Positions 8,573 through 18,515 are shown, counted from the stretch's first letter. The stretch: DNA of 55,118 nucleotides from Hyphomonadaceae bacterium (GCA_947474455.1 CANJIL010000016.1:1-55118), one strand, 5' to 3'. The notes: generated by a model from the sequence alone, not told the origin. Translations and numbers: made by a program.

Positions 8573-9451
8573 TCAGCGCGTCGGAACAGGCGTCTCGCCG
8601 CGATAGTCGTAGAAGCCGCGGCCGGCCTTCTTGCCCACCCATCCGGCTTCAACATATTTCACCAGCAGCGGGCAGGGACGGTATTTTGTGTCGGCCAGGC
8701 CGTCATGCAGCACCTGCATGATCGACAGACAGGTATCGAGGCCGATGAAGTCCGCCAGTTCCAGCGGCCCCATAGGATGGTTGGCGCCGAGCTTCATGGC
8801 GGTGTCGATCGATTCAACCGTGCCGACGCCTTCATACAGCGTATAGACCGCCTCGTTGATCATCGGCATCAGCACGCGGTTGACGATGAAGGCCGGGAAG
8901 TCTTCCGCATTCGTCACACGCTTGTGGAGGCGTTCGACGATGTGGACTGCGGCTTCGTAAGTCTGCTGATCTGTGGCCAAGCCCCGGATCACCTCGACCA
9001 GCTTCATAAGCGGGACGGGGTTCATGAAGTGAAGGCCGATGAAGCGCTCGGGGCGGTCCGTCGATGCGCCAAGGCGCGTGATCGAGATGGACGAGGTGTT
9101 CGTCGCCAGCATCGCCGTCTTCGGAAGTTTCAGGCAGACAGAATCGAAAATGGCGCGCTTGACGGCTTCTTTCTCTGTCGCGGCTTCGATGCAGAAGTCG
9201 ACTTCGCAAAAGGCGTCGAGCGTCGTGACGGCGTTGATGCGCCCCATTCCTATATCGCGCTGCTCATCCGTAATCATCTCGCGGTGGACCTGGCGGTCCA
9301 TGTTGCGCCGGATCGTCTTGATGCCCGCCTCAAGTCTTTCCGCAGACACATCGTTCAGCACGACGTCAAAACCAGCAAGAGCGCAGACGTGCGCGATGCC
9401 ATTACCCATCTGTCCCGCGCCGATGACGCCGATGGTGCGAATTCCGGTCAT
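8573..9451 (-). CDS. 3-hydroxybutyryl-CoA dehydrogenase
   Basis: 292 residues. It oxidises (S)-3-hydroxyacyl-CoA to 3-oxoacyl-CoA with NAD+ in short-chain fatty acid or butyrate metabolism. The Rossmann motif GVIGAGQMGNGIAHV is at residues 7-21. The catalytic segment GLHFMNPVPLMKLVEVI near 140 carries the active-site His, and the family C-terminal domain contains NRVLMPMINEAV and MGPLELADFIGLD. Length is normal for the stand-alone enzyme (about 290). It is first in a probable operon with the SDR and a membrane protein. No thiolase or crotonase gene is nearby. Confidence 0.9.
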   Translation of the reverse strand: MTGIRTIGVIGAGQMGNGIAHVCALAGFDVVLNDVSAERLEAGIKTIRRNMDRQVHREMITDEQRDIGMGRINAVTTLDAFCEVDFCIEAATEKEAVKRAIFDSVCLKLPKTAMLATNTSSISITRLGASTDRPERFIGLHFMNPVPLMKLVEVIRGLATDQQTYEAAVHIVERLHKRVTNAEDFPAFIVNRVLMPMINEAVYTLYEGVGTVESIDTAMKLGANHPMGPLELADFIGLDTCLSIMQVLHDGLADTKYRPCPLLVKYVEAGWVGKKAGRGFYDYRGETPVPTR

Positions 9452-9731
9452 GCAGTGTGACGCCTGTACTTCGAATCCACTGACGCTAGCACGCTAACTA
9501 CCAGCCGCGAGCCTCGCTATTCGCACATGCACAAGAGAGAGTGAAGAAGCCGTCTGGTGTGACGTTTCCGCACTAATCGATACATTCACGGCGGTGTGCG
9601 GTTCATTCTGCCCTTTTTGTAAGCGGGCCTCGGCGCCTTTTTCCCTTCAGGGCCGGTATCGGCGCTGTATCCTGACACTGCAAACAGTTGGCAGTCCGCC
9701 ATGATGGCGCGGGCGCGTTGGAAAATTTCCT

Positions 9732-10372
9732 ATGTTGAAATGGACCTTTGCAGTTGCGCTCGCGGCTGCGGCGGCCGGACCGTCTTTCGCCCAGAAGACC
9801 GATCTTCCCGATCGGCCCCTCAAGCAGACCAAGGCTTTCGACGGCGCCGCAATCCCGGAGTGCATCGCTGCAGTCAAGCAAAGCGGCGAATGCACGGTCA
9901 CCTACATTGTGGGCGTCAATGGGAAAGCCAAGACATCAAGCCGGAATGCACGGTCGCGGACATGGCGCCCTACGCCGTACTTGTGATCGAGAGCGGCGAA
10001 TGGGAAGCCGAGATCACGGGCGGCGAGTTCTTCGATTCCTTTCCGCGGAAGCTGCTTCTTCATTTCACGGCGAATACCGTCGCAGCTGCAGCTTCGCCAA
10101 ATGGTGAGAAGGCGCCTGTGTTGGTCACCGACGTCTCGCCAAATGACGTCAAGAGCGCCATCAGCATGACGAACAAGGCCGGCAGGTGCAACGTGGTCTT
10201 CACCGTCGGAACCGATGGTTCGCCGAAGGACATCAAGCCGAACTGCGAGAACCGCGAACTCAAGCCCCGCATCAGCGCTGCGGTCAAGAAGATGAAATAC
10301 GAGCCCGGCATGAAGGGCGGCAAGGCCGTCGACTGGCCGAACGTGTCGGTCCCGCTAAATCTCGGCGGCTAA
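9732..10372 (+). pseudogene. exported two-repeat TonB-C-like protein, frameshifted
   Basis: The first frame gives a signal peptide (MLKWTFAVALAAAAAGPSFA) and a repeat that ends ECTVTYIVGVNGKA. The rest of that repeat, KPECTVADMAPYAVLVIESG, continues only in another frame. Loss of one base at about 9932 explains this: restoring it gives KAKDIKPEC, paralleling SPKDIKPNC in the second repeat (about 10195-10370). Both repeats look like the C-terminal domain of TonB-like energy transducers (C...VGxxGxxKDIKPxC). Either a real null allele or a base-calling error is possible. A good terminator follows. Confidence 0.75.
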
Positions 10373-10398
10373 GGATAGTCGACTGAAAACAGAGGCCG

Positions 10399-10427
10399 GC
10401 CCCGGACAAACCGGGGCGGACCTTTTC
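10399..10427 (+). terminator. rho-independent terminator
   Basis: GC-only 7-bp stem GCCCCGG/CCGGGGC at 10399-10405 and 10411-10417 with loop ACAAA, followed by GGACCTTTTCTGTTT. It sits between the TonB-C-like gene (plus) and clpB (minus), which converge here. Confidence 0.7.
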
Positions 10428-10448
10428 TGTTTGTTGTCGGAACCGAGG

Positions 10449-13070
10449 TTAGTTCATCGCACCCCGTTTCATCTGCGCCGGAACGCCGTTCAACGCCAGC
10501 GTGCCAGTTTCCTTGGCGACCGTGACTTTCACATCATCGCCGTCCTTGATGCGGCCTTCCAGGATGAGGCGTGCAAGCGGATCCTGCAGCTCCTTCTGAA
10601 TGGCGCGCTTCAGCGGGCGAGCGCCGTAGACAGGGTCGTAACCGCGTTCCGCGAGCCAATGGCTGGCGTCCTGGTCGAGCTTGACGGTGATGCGCCGGTC
10701 GGCGAGAATTTTCTCGAGGCGCTTCAGTTGCACGCCCACAATGCGATCGATTTCGCCCCGGCCAAGCCGCTTGAAGAAGACGATCTCGTCGACGCGGTTG
10801 AGGAATTCCGGGCGAAAGTGCCCACGGATGGATTCCATAACCGTGTCGCGGGTGGCTCGGGAGATTTCACCTTCAGACTTGTCTTCCGCCAGCGCATGCG
10901 CGCCGAGGTTGGAGGTCATGATGATGACCGTGTTGTTGAAGTTCACCGTGCGCCCCTGGCCGTCGGTCAGGCGGCCATCGTCCAGCACCTGCAGCAGCGT
11001 GTTGAACACGTCAGGGTGCGCCTTCTCGATCTCGTCGAACAGGATCACCTGATACGGCCTGCGGCGCACTGCTTCGGTAAGCGCGCCGCCTTCCTCATAA
11101 CCGACATAGCCCGGAGGCGCGCCGATCAGGCGGCTGACCGCGTGCTTCTCCATATACTCCGACATGTCGATGCGGAGCACGGCGCTGTCGTCGTCGAACA
11201 GGAATTCGGCAAGCGCCTTCGTGAGTTCGGTTTTCCCGACGCCCGTCGGGCCGACGAACATGAATGAGCCAATCGGCTTGTTCGGGTCCTGTAGGCCGGC
11301 GCGGCCACGGCGAACGGCGTTGGAGACGATCTCCAGCGCTTCTTCCTGGCCGACCACGCGCTGGCGGAGCTTGTCTTCCATCTGGAGCAGTTTCTCGCGC
11401 TCGCCCTCCATCATCTTGTCGACTGGGATGCCGGTCCACCGTGAAACGACGGCGGCAATGGCGTCGGCGTCGACGACCTCTTTCACGAGTGGCTTGGCGT
11501 CCCCTGCTGATGCTTCTTTGCCTTCCGCCTCCGTGATCAGCTTCTCAAGCGCGGGTATGTCGCCATACTTGATCTGGCCGGCACGCGCCCAATCAGAGCG
11601 GCGTTCGGCGTCCGCGAGTTCGGCGCGCGCCTTGTCGAGGCGTTCCTTCGCCTGAGTGCCGCCAGCCAGCCGATCCTTCTCGGCTTTCCAGTCAGCGGAG
11701 ATGCGGTTGGATTCCGCCTGCAGCTCCAGGATTTCGGCTTCGCGCTTCTTGAGGCGGTCCTTGGAGGCTTCATCCTTCTCTTTCTTGAGCGCCTCCGCCT
11801 CGATACGGATCTGCATCAGGCGGCGGTCGATCTCGTCGAGCTCCTCGGGCTTGGACTCCACCGCCATCCGCAGGCGCGCGGCGGCTTCGTCCATCAGGTC
11901 GATGGCCTTGTCCGGCAGGAAGCGGTCGGCGATGTAGCGGTTCGACAGCGTCGCGGCGGCGACAATCGCGGCGTCCGAAATCCGGATGCCGTGGTGAACC
12001 TCGTACTTCTCCTTGAGGCCACGCAGGATCGAGATCGTGTCCTCGACCGTGGGTTCGCCCACGAACACAGGCTGAAAGCGGCGCGCGAGGGCCGCGTCCT
12101 TTTCGATATTCTTGCGGTATTCGTCCAGCGTAGTTGCGCCAACGCAATGCAGCTCGCCGCGCGCCAGCGCCGGCTTCAACATGTTGGACGCATCCATCGC
12201 GCCTTCGGCCTTACCGGCGCCGACCAGCGTATGCATCTCATCGATGAACAAGATGATCTCGCCTTCGGCCTGCGTCACTTCCTGCAGGACGGATTTCAGA
12301 CGCTCCTCGAACTCACCACGGAATTTCGCGCCAGCAATGAGACTGCCCATGTCGAGCGCAAGCAGCTTCTTCTCTTTCAGGCTATCCGGCACATCTCCAT
12401 TGACGATGCGCAGCGCCAGCCCTTCCGCAATCGCGGTCTTTCCGACGCCGGGTTCGCCGATGAGGACGGGATTGTTCTTGGTGCGCCGGCTGAGCACCTG
12501 GATGCAGCGCCGGATTTCCTCGTCGCGCCCAATGACCGGGTCAAGCTTGCCTTCGCGCGCCGCGGCGGTGAGGTCGCGTGCGTATTTCTTCAACGCTTCG
12601 TATTTCTCTTCGGACGTCGCCGTATCGGCAGTGCGCCCTTTGCGCAGCTCGGCGATGGCCTTGACCAGCGCATTCGTGGTCGCGCCCGCAGCGCTCAGCG
12701 CGTCGGTAACCTTGCCCTTGATCTTGGTGGCGGAGAGGAGAAGGCGCTCGGTGGTGACATAGTCATCGCCCGCCTTCTTGGCGTCTTCCTCGGCAAGCTG
12801 GAACAGCCGCGCGAGATCCTGACTGAGCCCAGGCTGGGAGCCGCCGGTGGAGCGCGGCAAACCGGAAAGAATCTTGTCGATACTTGCGTTGGCAAGATCG
12901 GGATCCCCGCCCGCCGCGCGAATGAGATTCAACGCCAGGCGGTCCCGGTCGTTGAACACCGCCTTGACGAGGTGTTCGGGAAGAATTTGTGGGTGACCAC
13001 TGGCAAGCGCACTCGTCTGGGCGCTTTGTACGGCTGCGCGTGCGCGTTCGGTATAGCGTTCGAAGTCCAT
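10449..13070 (-). CDS. clpB: ATP-dependent disaggregase ClpB
   Basis: 873 residues, full length for ClpB (about 860). Order of parts: Clp N-domain ([18 protein letters not shown]), AAA-1 with Walker [10 protein letters not shown] near 205 and Walker [15 protein letters not shown], the coiled-coil M domain between about 400 and 530 (rich in E/K/R), and AAA-2 with Walker [10 protein letters not shown] near 605, the pore loop GYVGYEEGG, and [16 protein letters not shown]. The M domain distinguishes it from ClpA/ClpC. It threads aggregated proteins through its pore and works with DnaK. It is monocistronic, with a weak sigma-32-like promoter candidate upstream. Confidence 0.97.
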   Translation of the reverse strand: MDFERYTERARAAVQSAQTSALASGHPQILPEHLVKAVFNDRDRLALNLIRAAGGDPDLANASIDKILSGLPRSTGGSQPGLSQDLARLFQLAEEDAKKAGDDYVTTERLLLSATKIKGKVTDALSAAGATTNALVKAIAELRKGRTADTATSEEKYEALKKYARDLTAAAREGKLDPVIGRDEEIRRCIQVLSRRTKNNPVLIGEPGVGKTAIAEGLALRIVNGDVPDSLKEKKLLALDMGSLIAGAKFRGEFEERLKSVLQEVTQAEGEIILFIDEMHTLVGAGKAEGAMDASNMLKPALARGELHCVGATTLDEYRKNIEKDAALARRFQPVFVGEPTVEDTISILRGLKEKYEVHHGIRISDAAIVAAATLSNRYIADRFLPDKAIDLMDEAAARLRMAVESKPEELDEIDRRLMQIRIEAEALKKEKDEASKDRLKKREAEILELQAESNRISADWKAEKDRLAGGTQAKERLDKARAELADAERRSDWARAGQIKYGDIPALEKLITEAEGKEASAGDAKPLVKEVVDADAIAAVVSRWTGIPVDKMMEGEREKLLQMEDKLRQRVVGQEEALEIVSNAVRRGRAGLQDPNKPIGSFMFVGPTGVGKTELTKALAEFLFDDDSAVLRIDMSEYMEKHAVSRLIGAPPGYVGYEEGGALTEAVRRRPYQVILFDEIEKAHPDVFNTLLQVLDDGRLTDGQGRTVNFNNTVIIMTSNLGAHALAEDKSEGEISRATRDTVMESIRGHFRPEFLNRVDEIVFFKRLGRGEIDRIVGVQLKRLEKILADRRITVKLDQDASHWLAERGYDPVYGARPLKRAIQKELQDPLARLILEGRIKDGDDVKVTVAKETGTLALNGVPAQMKRGAMN

Positions 13071-13180
13071 GAATTACGTGACCCCTTTTAAGAGCAGTCG
13101 GCAGGCGGACGGGACCCGACAATCGGCGTCCCATTAGAGAATAAGGCTCCGGAGGGCAGCCCCATTGATCCATGCCAAGA

Positions 13181-13207
13181 GTTAGGACGGCCCCGCGGTC
13201 ACACAAG
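13181..13207 (-). promoter_or_regulatory. possible heat-shock (RpoH) promoter of clpB
   Basis: On the minus strand CTTG, 17 nt, then CCTAACT. This approximates the alphaproteobacterial sigma-32 pattern CTTG-N17/18-CYTATNT with one clear mismatch. It lies about 110 bp upstream of the clpB start. clpB is a typical RpoH target, but the match itself is weak. Confidence 0.3.
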
Positions 13208-13440
13208 GGGTCCTGGGGCGTGCTTCCGGCCCCTGGTGGGGCCTGAATTGCCTGCCATTATTGTATCGTCCGTGGCGGTAGACGTGACAATGAAAGCGAT
13301 CCTGCAGGGCTGCGTGTCGGCGTTCGTGCGTGTCGCTGCGCCTGCGAAAACAATACCCCTACGCCTGTCATTGACGCGTACTCCACGCCCGCCCCGCCGG
13401 CGCCGATACTAGGTCAACGCCGCCGGCCGATCACATCAAA

Positions 13441-13770
13441 CCGCCGGTCGACGGCCCATCAACGCTGACGTCTCTGGCAACGGCTGTCGTCGGCGCTGTC
13501 GTCGCCGTCGCCTGGACCGGCCCCAACAACCGCGGCGACTACATCGACATCGTCCCACGCGGCGCCACTGCAAAAAAGTGGCGAGATCACCTAAGCATGT
13601 ATCCACTCCAGCAAGGATGGTTCGGTCACCCTTGCCAATACCCCCGGACCTGACCGCCCCTGCAGAGGCCGGCGAATAGGTGGTGCTCTACATCTTCGCT
13701 GCACCCGGCGGGAAGGTCGTGCCCGCCCGTATTCCGTTCGGGGTTAAGCTAGCACTGCTTTCCCCTAATA
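13441..13770 (+). pseudogene. decayed exported protein with Ig-like WTGP domain
   Basis: In the frame of 13441 the translation reads TLTSLATAVVGAVVAVAWTGP, then NNRGDYIDIVPRGA. This is the hallmark of an Ig-like domain found in alphaproteobacterial exported and von Willebrand A proteins. The expected continuation appears in other frames: KDGSVTLANTP around 13610-13645 and LTAPAEAGE, a stop, then VVLYIFAAPGGKVVPARIP from about 13650. At least two frame changes and one in-frame stop (13651-13653 in the first frame, TAG at 13678-13680 in the last) make this a clear relic. Upstream sequence 13260-13440 may hold further decayed parts. Confidence 0.65.
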
Positions 13771-13887
13771 CTCGTCGCTGCATGTACTGGTCAGTCAGGC
13801 TCACAGCGCGGCTCCGTGTGTTTTTCAATGATAATCGGGTGCGCCGCCAAAAAACCGAGGTGTGTAGCTGTTTTTGGCGTCTTTTTT

Positions 13888-13913
13888 GGAACCAATCTGA
13901 GCAAGATCGCGTT
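13888..13913 (+). promoter_or_regulatory. possible EcfG-type general-stress promoter
   Basis: GGAAC at 13888-13892, a 17-nt spacer, CGTT at 13910-13913. The alphaproteobacterial EcfG consensus allows a 16-17 nt spacer. It lies about 147 bp upstream of the Crp/Fnr-family regulator, so it could drive that gene from a long leader. The match is to a short consensus and may be chance. Confidence 0.4.
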
Positions 13914-14059
13914 GCCTTGTCCTGAGCAAATGACGAGGCCTGCTCCTGAAGGTGACGCGTGCATTCCGGCGCTAAGGTTTGGTGCTTATTCTTTCGCGAT
14001 GAATCCGTCCGCTGCTTCGAATCGAAAGCCGCCGCGACCCGCCATGGCAGGAAAGCTCG

Positions 14060-14833
14060 ATGACCGACCTGAGCACGACGCAAAGGCCGGACTCCCCGAT
14101 CGAGAAGGCAGCACACCTATTGCGCCGCAAAATGACGAGCCTTGGCGGCTTGTCGGATTCGATTATTCGCGACGTGAAGACGCTCGCGTGCGACCGCATT
14201 GAAATCTCGGCCAATCGGCCCATCGTCAAGGAAAATGAACGTTGCCCGCAGATTTATCTGGTCGAGGCGGGATGGGTCTTCCGTTCGCGCGGATTGGCTT
14301 CGGGCCGTCGGCAGATCGTGAACTATGCGTTGCCAGGCGATATCCTTTGCTCCGACAGCTTACTGTTCGAGACGTCAAGCTTTGACTTCACCGCGCGGAC
14401 TTCAGTCAGCCTCATCCGTATCGAGGCGCCGCAGGGGCCAGAGCTGTTCGAACGTCACCCCGGCCTTGCCGCCGCGATCGCCTGGACGCTGGGCCAGGAA
14501 GAATCGATTCTCGCCGAGCGTGTGGTCTCCTTGGGGCGTCGCGACAGCTTGGAAAAACTTGCGCACGCCCTTTGCGAGCTGGAAGCAAGGCTGTCGGCAA
14601 TCGGCCAGATGCGCGGACGGACGATCGAACTGCCGCTGAACCAGGAAGACTTCGCCGACATCCTCGGCATCAGCGTCATCCACGTGAACCGGACCTTCCG
14701 CCGCCTATCGGAAGAGAAAATCGCCGAATACCGCAAGGGCGCCGTCGATCTCCTGGATCGCGCACGGCTGGCCGAAATATCGGCGTTTGACGCGGCCTAT
14801 CTGCACTACGATTGGGTCGCGCTTCAGCGCTGA
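14060..14833 (+). CDS. Crp/Fnr-family transcriptional regulator
   Basis: 257 residues: an N-terminal cyclic-nucleotide-binding fold (about 30-150; PQIYLVEAGWVFRSRG, ALPGDILCSDSLLF) and a C-terminal winged helix (about 180-235; LPLNQEDFADILGISVIHVNRTFRRL). There is no N-terminal cysteine cluster of the FNR type. Arg/Ser contacts for cAMP are not obvious, so the ligand is unknown. It resembles the many orphan Crp/Fnr proteins of alphaproteobacteria. The stop TGA abuts the stop of the EmrB gene on the other strand (TGATCA at 14831-14836). Confidence 0.85.
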   Translation: MTDLSTTQRPDSPIEKAAHLLRRKMTSLGGLSDSIIRDVKTLACDRIEISANRPIVKENERCPQIYLVEAGWVFRSRGLASGRRQIVNYALPGDILCSDSLLFETSSFDFTARTSVSLIRIEAPQGPELFERHPGLAAAIAWTLGQEESILAERVVSLGRRDSLEKLAHALCELEARLSAIGQMRGRTIELPLNQEDFADILGISVIHVNRTFRRLSEEKIAEYRKGAVDLLDRARLAEISAFDAAYLHYDWVALQR

Positions 14834-16432
14834 TCAGTGAGCGCCCTGCGCCGCGCCGCCGCCAGCCGGCGCCGGGCGGTTCAGCAGCGGCACCATCAAC
14901 AGCATTAGCGCGAAGCAGATCGACATGACGAAGAACAGGTTGTTGAATGTCATCACATTCGATTCGATCTGCATCCGCCTCGCCAGCTGCGTGAGCGCCG
15001 AAAACTCGGGATCAGAAATTCCGCTAGCGCGCAGGTTGGCTTCGGCCTGGACAAGCCAGTCCTGAACCTCGGGGCGCGATGGATCTAGTCCGGCCGAAAT
15101 CTCCTGATTGTGGAGGTTGGTATAGTTGAGCCGCATGGTGTTGAGACCGGCGAGCCCGACGGCTCCGCCAAGGTTGCGGCAGACCGTGATCAGGCCGGTT
15201 GCGTTAGGTAGCTTCATTGGCGGCAGCGTGCCCAGCGCGACGAAGTTCGATGGCACCATCGCCATGATCAGCCCTGCGCCGCGCAGCGCCTGCGGCCAGA
15301 ACAGCTCCTGGAAGGAAGCGTCCGCAGTGAGGAAGCTGTTCCAGTAAAGGCCGATCGACGCCAGCACGAGGCCGAAGGCCAGCACATAGCGCGGATCGGT
15401 CTTGCGCATGAGCGCGCCGGCGATGGGGCCGCCAATGAACATGGCGATGCCGCCGACGCTCATGATCTGTCCGATCTGCAGCGAATTGTAACCGCGCACC
15501 GTGCCGAGGAACAGCGGCGTCAGGTAAACGGATCCAAACAGTCCGAAGCCGATGACCACCGCCAGCATGGAGCCCAGGGCAAAGTTCTTGTCCTGCAGCA
15601 CTTTGAGATCGACGACCGGGTTGGCGCGCGTGAAACAGCGCCAGAAGAAGATCGCGCCGCCAAGCGAGCAGAGGAACATCCACATCACCAGATGCTCGTC
15701 GTCGAACCAGCCAGCCGTCGGGCCTTCCTCGAACACATACTCGAACGCGCCCAGGAACAGCGCCATGGCTGCAAGGCCGATGATATCGACGTTGCGGATC
15801 AGGCTGAGCTGCGTTGGTTGCTTCGGAAGGCAGCGCCAGACCAGTACCGACGCAATGATGCCGGGGATGACGTTGACCAGGAACAGCCAGTGCCAGCTTG
15901 TGTTTTCGGTGAGCCAGCCTCCGAGCGTCGGGCCGATCGACGGCGCAAGCGTCGCCACCATGCCGATCACCACCTGCTGCACCATCGAACGATTAGGCCC
16001 GAACAGGGTGAAGGCGGCCGCCATAGTCGTCGGGATCATTGCCGCGCCCAGGAAGCCCTGGATGCAGCGGAAAACGATCAGGCTGTTCAGGTCCCACGCA
16101 AGCGCGCACAGCGTGCTCGCCAGCGTGAAGCCTGCCGCTGAGAGCACCCACAACCGCCGCATCGACAGCGCCCGGTTGAGCAGGCCGGACAGCGGGATGC
16201 CGATAACCTCGGCGATCAGATAGCTCGTCTGGATCCACGCGACTTCTTCCGCCGACGCCGAAACGCCCGCCTGAATCTGCTGGATGGAAGAGGCGACGAT
16301 CTGGATGTCCAGGATCGCCATGAACATGCCGATGACCATCGCGAAGAAGCCGATGTTCAGCAACATGGACTCGCGCGTGCCCGGCTTGGGCGGCGCATAG
16401 GCCGGCGGGGCGGTGGCGGCCACGCCGCTCAT
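14834..16432 (-). CDS. multidrug efflux MFS permease, EmrB/DHA2 family
   Basis: 532 residues with 14 predicted membrane spans, normal for the DHA2 family. Recognisable parts are FMAILDIQIVASSIQQIQ in span 1, WIQTSYLIAEVIGIPLSGLL, and motif C-like GPTLGGWLTENTSWHWLFLVN in span 5. It exports hydrophobic compounds by proton antiport across the inner membrane, coupled through the membrane-fusion protein encoded 5 bp upstream. An outer-membrane TolC-like partner is not in the window. The operon is divergent from a TetR-type regulator. Confidence 0.9.
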   Translation of the reverse strand: MSGVAATAPPAYAPPKPGTRESMLLNIGFFAMVIGMFMAILDIQIVASSIQQIQAGVSASAEEVAWIQTSYLIAEVIGIPLSGLLNRALSMRRLWVLSAAGFTLASTLCALAWDLNSLIVFRCIQGFLGAAMIPTTMAAAFTLFGPNRSMVQQVVIGMVATLAPSIGPTLGGWLTENTSWHWLFLVNVIPGIIASVLVWRCLPKQPTQLSLIRNVDIIGLAAMALFLGAFEYVFEEGPTAGWFDDEHLVMWMFLCSLGGAIFFWRCFTRANPVVDLKVLQDKNFALGSMLAVVIGFGLFGSVYLTPLFLGTVRGYNSLQIGQIMSVGGIAMFIGGPIAGALMRKTDPRYVLAFGLVLASIGLYWNSFLTADASFQELFWPQALRGAGLIMAMVPSNFVALGTLPPMKLPNATGLITVCRNLGGAVGLAGLNTMRLNYTNLHNQEISAGLDPSRPEVQDWLVQAEANLRASGISDPEFSALTQLARRMQIESNVMTFNNLFFVMSICFALMLLMVPLLNRPAPAGGGAAQGAH

Positions 16433-16437
16433 GGGCG

Positions 16438-17583
16438 TTACTCGCAGCTGGCTTTGGTCGAGACCGTGGCGTCGACATTCATGCCGGAGCGCAGAAGACC
16501 GCTGGCGAGACTGTCCTTATCGATCGCGATCTTCACCGGAACGCGCTGGACGATCTTGGTGAAGTTGCCCGTCGCGGTGTCCTGCGGCATCAGGCTGAAC
16601 GTCGCTCCTGTGTTCGGCGCGAGGCTCATGACTTTCCCGGTGATGTGCATGTCGGGATAAGCGTCGATATGAATGTTTGCGCACTGGCCCACCTTCATTT
16701 CGGCGATCTGCGTTTCCTTGAAGTTGGCGATCACCCACATGTCCGGCTGCACGATGGCGAGCGCCGCCTGTCCGGGCGACAACAACTGACCTTCGACAAC
16801 CGACTTGTTGGTCACGACGCCATCCACGGGCGCACGGATCTGCGTGCGGCCAAGGTCAAGTTCGGCGCCGGCCAGTTGCGCGCGGGCGGCTTCGACACGT
16901 GCGATGGCGGACTGCGCGGCGGCCTGCGTGCTGGTCAGCTGGCTTCTCTGGGCGGTAATGGAGGCCTCGGCTTGCGTAAGCTGGGCGTTGGCGGTGCGCT
17001 TGGCTGCTTCCGCCTGCTCGACCCTCGCTTTCGGATACCAACCCTTGTCGGCAAGTTCCGAGAAGCGCTTGACGTCGGACGCCGACAGGTCGGCGGATGC
17101 ATCGGCCGCCTCGCGCTTAGCATGGGCTTCGGCAAGCTCATCGCGTTCGGCAGAGATGTTGGCGTTGGCCTGTGCGGCCTCGGCCTCGGCCTGCGCCAGC
17201 GCGGCTTTCGCCTGGGCGACGCGAACCTCGAAATCTGAAGCTTCAAGCGAGACAAGCAGGTCGCCAGCCTTCACATGCTGGTTATCGGCGACAGGCACAT
17301 CGACGACATATCCCTGCACCTTCGACGTCAGGCGGGTGATGTCCGTGCGGATCTGGGCATTGTCGGTCGCGATGATGAAGCGGCTGTTGAAGAACCATTC
17401 GCCACCGAACCACAGCGCGGCGATCCCAGCGAGCGCGCCGACGCCGATCAGTACCTTCTTCCGCAAGCCCGACTTGCCGCCTGCTGGCGCAGCGGGAGAT
17501 GGGGATGACTGCTCGGTCTTGGGTGAAGTTTCCGGCGCCGATGGGGAGGCGCCCGCGTCCTTCTTGACAGTGGTCAGGGCCAT
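16438..17583 (-). CDS. membrane-fusion protein, EmrA/HlyD family
   Basis: 381 residues: a Pro/Ser-rich cytoplasmic head (1-35), one membrane anchor (about 38-58; KVLIGVGALAGIAALWFGGEW), a split biotinyl-lipoyl domain (YVVDVPVADNQHVKAGDLLVSL; RTQIRAPVDGVVTNKSVVEGQ), and an Ala/Gln/Glu-rich coiled-coil hairpin between about 115 and 225. It bridges the EmrB permease to an outer-membrane channel. It is the first gene of the emr operon and is divergent from tetR at 17720 across 136 bp that hold operator-like repeats. Confidence 0.9.
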   Translation of the reverse strand: MALTTVKKDAGASPSAPETSPKTEQSSPSPAAPAGGKSGLRKKVLIGVGALAGIAALWFGGEWFFNSRFIIATDNAQIRTDITRLTSKVQGYVVDVPVADNQHVKAGDLLVSLEASDFEVRVAQAKAALAQAEAEAAQANANISAERDELAEAHAKREAADASADLSASDVKRFSELADKGWYPKARVEQAEAAKRTANAQLTQAEASITAQRSQLTSTQAAAQSAIARVEAARAQLAGAELDLGRTQIRAPVDGVVTNKSVVEGQLLSPGQAALAIVQPDMWVIANFKETQIAEMKVGQCANIHIDAYPDMHITGKVMSLAPNTGATFSLMPQDTATGNFTKIVQRVPVKIAIDKDSLASGLLRSGMNVDATVSTKASCE

Positions 17584-17636
17584 TTTTGTGCCGTCCTATC
17601 CGGGCAGGATGAATATCCCGACGCGACCGAATATTT

Positions 17637-17669
17637 GTAATTCCAGTTACGTTTGCGTTCACATGTAAC
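17637..17669. promoter_or_regulatory. operator-like inverted repeats between emrA and tetR
   Basis: GTAA 17637-17640, GTTAC 17646-17650 and GTAAC 17665-17669 form overlapping inverted repeats in the 136-bp divergent promoter region, within the phrase CGTTCACATGTAACAACG. TetR-family regulators next to the pump they control usually bind such sites. Confidence 0.4.
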
Positions 17670-17719
17670 AACGTGGCCGTGAGTATCAAGAAGGCCCGAC
17701 AACGAGTATCGGTAATAAG

Positions 17720-18376
17720 ATGCCGCAAGATGATCGAAGCGAGATGAATTCCACCGCCGCCTCCGGACCAGAAACCGGAAAGGCCGAATTGCGCCGCGCC
17801 GCCTTCCTCCGGGCGGCCCGGGATGTCTTTCTCGAGTTCGGCTACGAACAGGCGAACATGGCCGAAATCGTTCGCCGCGCGGGCGGCTCGCTCGCCACCC
17901 TCTATGCGCAGTTTGGCGGCAAGAAGGGCCTGTTCGAGGCGATGATCGATTCGCGCGTCGGCGAGCTGACGGAGCAGATGCAGGTCGAACTCGCCGCCCA
18001 CGCGCCCATCCGCGAGGGACTACGCCGTATCGGCGAGGATTTCCTGTTCAAGCTGGCGCGCCCTGAATCGCTGGACGTGCTGCGTCTGGTGGTGGCGCAG
18101 GCCAAGGCCTTCCCCGAGATGGTCGAGATGTGGCGCACGCGCGGACCGGATGTCGTGCGTAAGATCCTCGCAAGCTATCTTGAGGATCGGGTGAAGGCGG
18201 GCGAAATCCGGATCGGCGACTGCGAGATCGCCGCCTCGATGTTCTTCGACCTCGTACGCTCCCGCATCCAGCTCCGCGCGTTGACCATGCCGGACTATAC
18301 GCCCTCCGACGAAGAAGTCCGCCAAACCGTCGACCGGTCCGTAAAGGTATTCCTCGGCGGCATCGAGGCGCTTTAG
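17720..18376 (+). CDS. TetR/AcrR-family regulator of the emr pump
   Basis: 218 residues. The N-terminal HTH spans about 28-70 (FLEFGYEQANMAEIVRRAGG, then SLATLYAQFGGKKGLFEAMI). The C-terminal ligand domain is of the AefR-like/TetR_C type (FLGGIEAL end). It is divergent from emrA and most likely represses the efflux operon and itself until an effector binds. Translation starts 15-30 bp after the shared regulatory region, with MPQDDRSEMNS as the first residues. The ATG 27 bp downstream is a possible alternative start. Confidence 0.85.
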   Translation: MPQDDRSEMNSTAASGPETGKAELRRAAFLRAARDVFLEFGYEQANMAEIVRRAGGSLATLYAQFGGKKGLFEAMIDSRVGELTEQMQVELAAHAPIREGLRRIGEDFLFKLARPESLDVLRLVVAQAKAFPEMVEMWRTRGPDVVRKILASYLEDRVKAGEIRIGDCEIAASMFFDLVRSRIQLRALTMPDYTPSDEEVRQTVDRSVKVFLGGIEAL

Positions 18377-18515
18377 TTTCAATCTTCGCTCTGACGTCGC
18401 CGAATCCGGCGAGCGGGCAGGCCTGCGTACTTCGCCGACCTTATCATGAATATCACGGCGCACATCAGCCCGCCGCCGATACTGGCGCCAAGTGTGTGCG
18501 CACCGGCGGAGAAAT

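Noticed and set aside
13141-13180. Second heat-shock promoter candidate (CTTGGCAT...) upstream of clpB
   Set aside because: No -10-like element lies at 16-18 nt after the CTTG.
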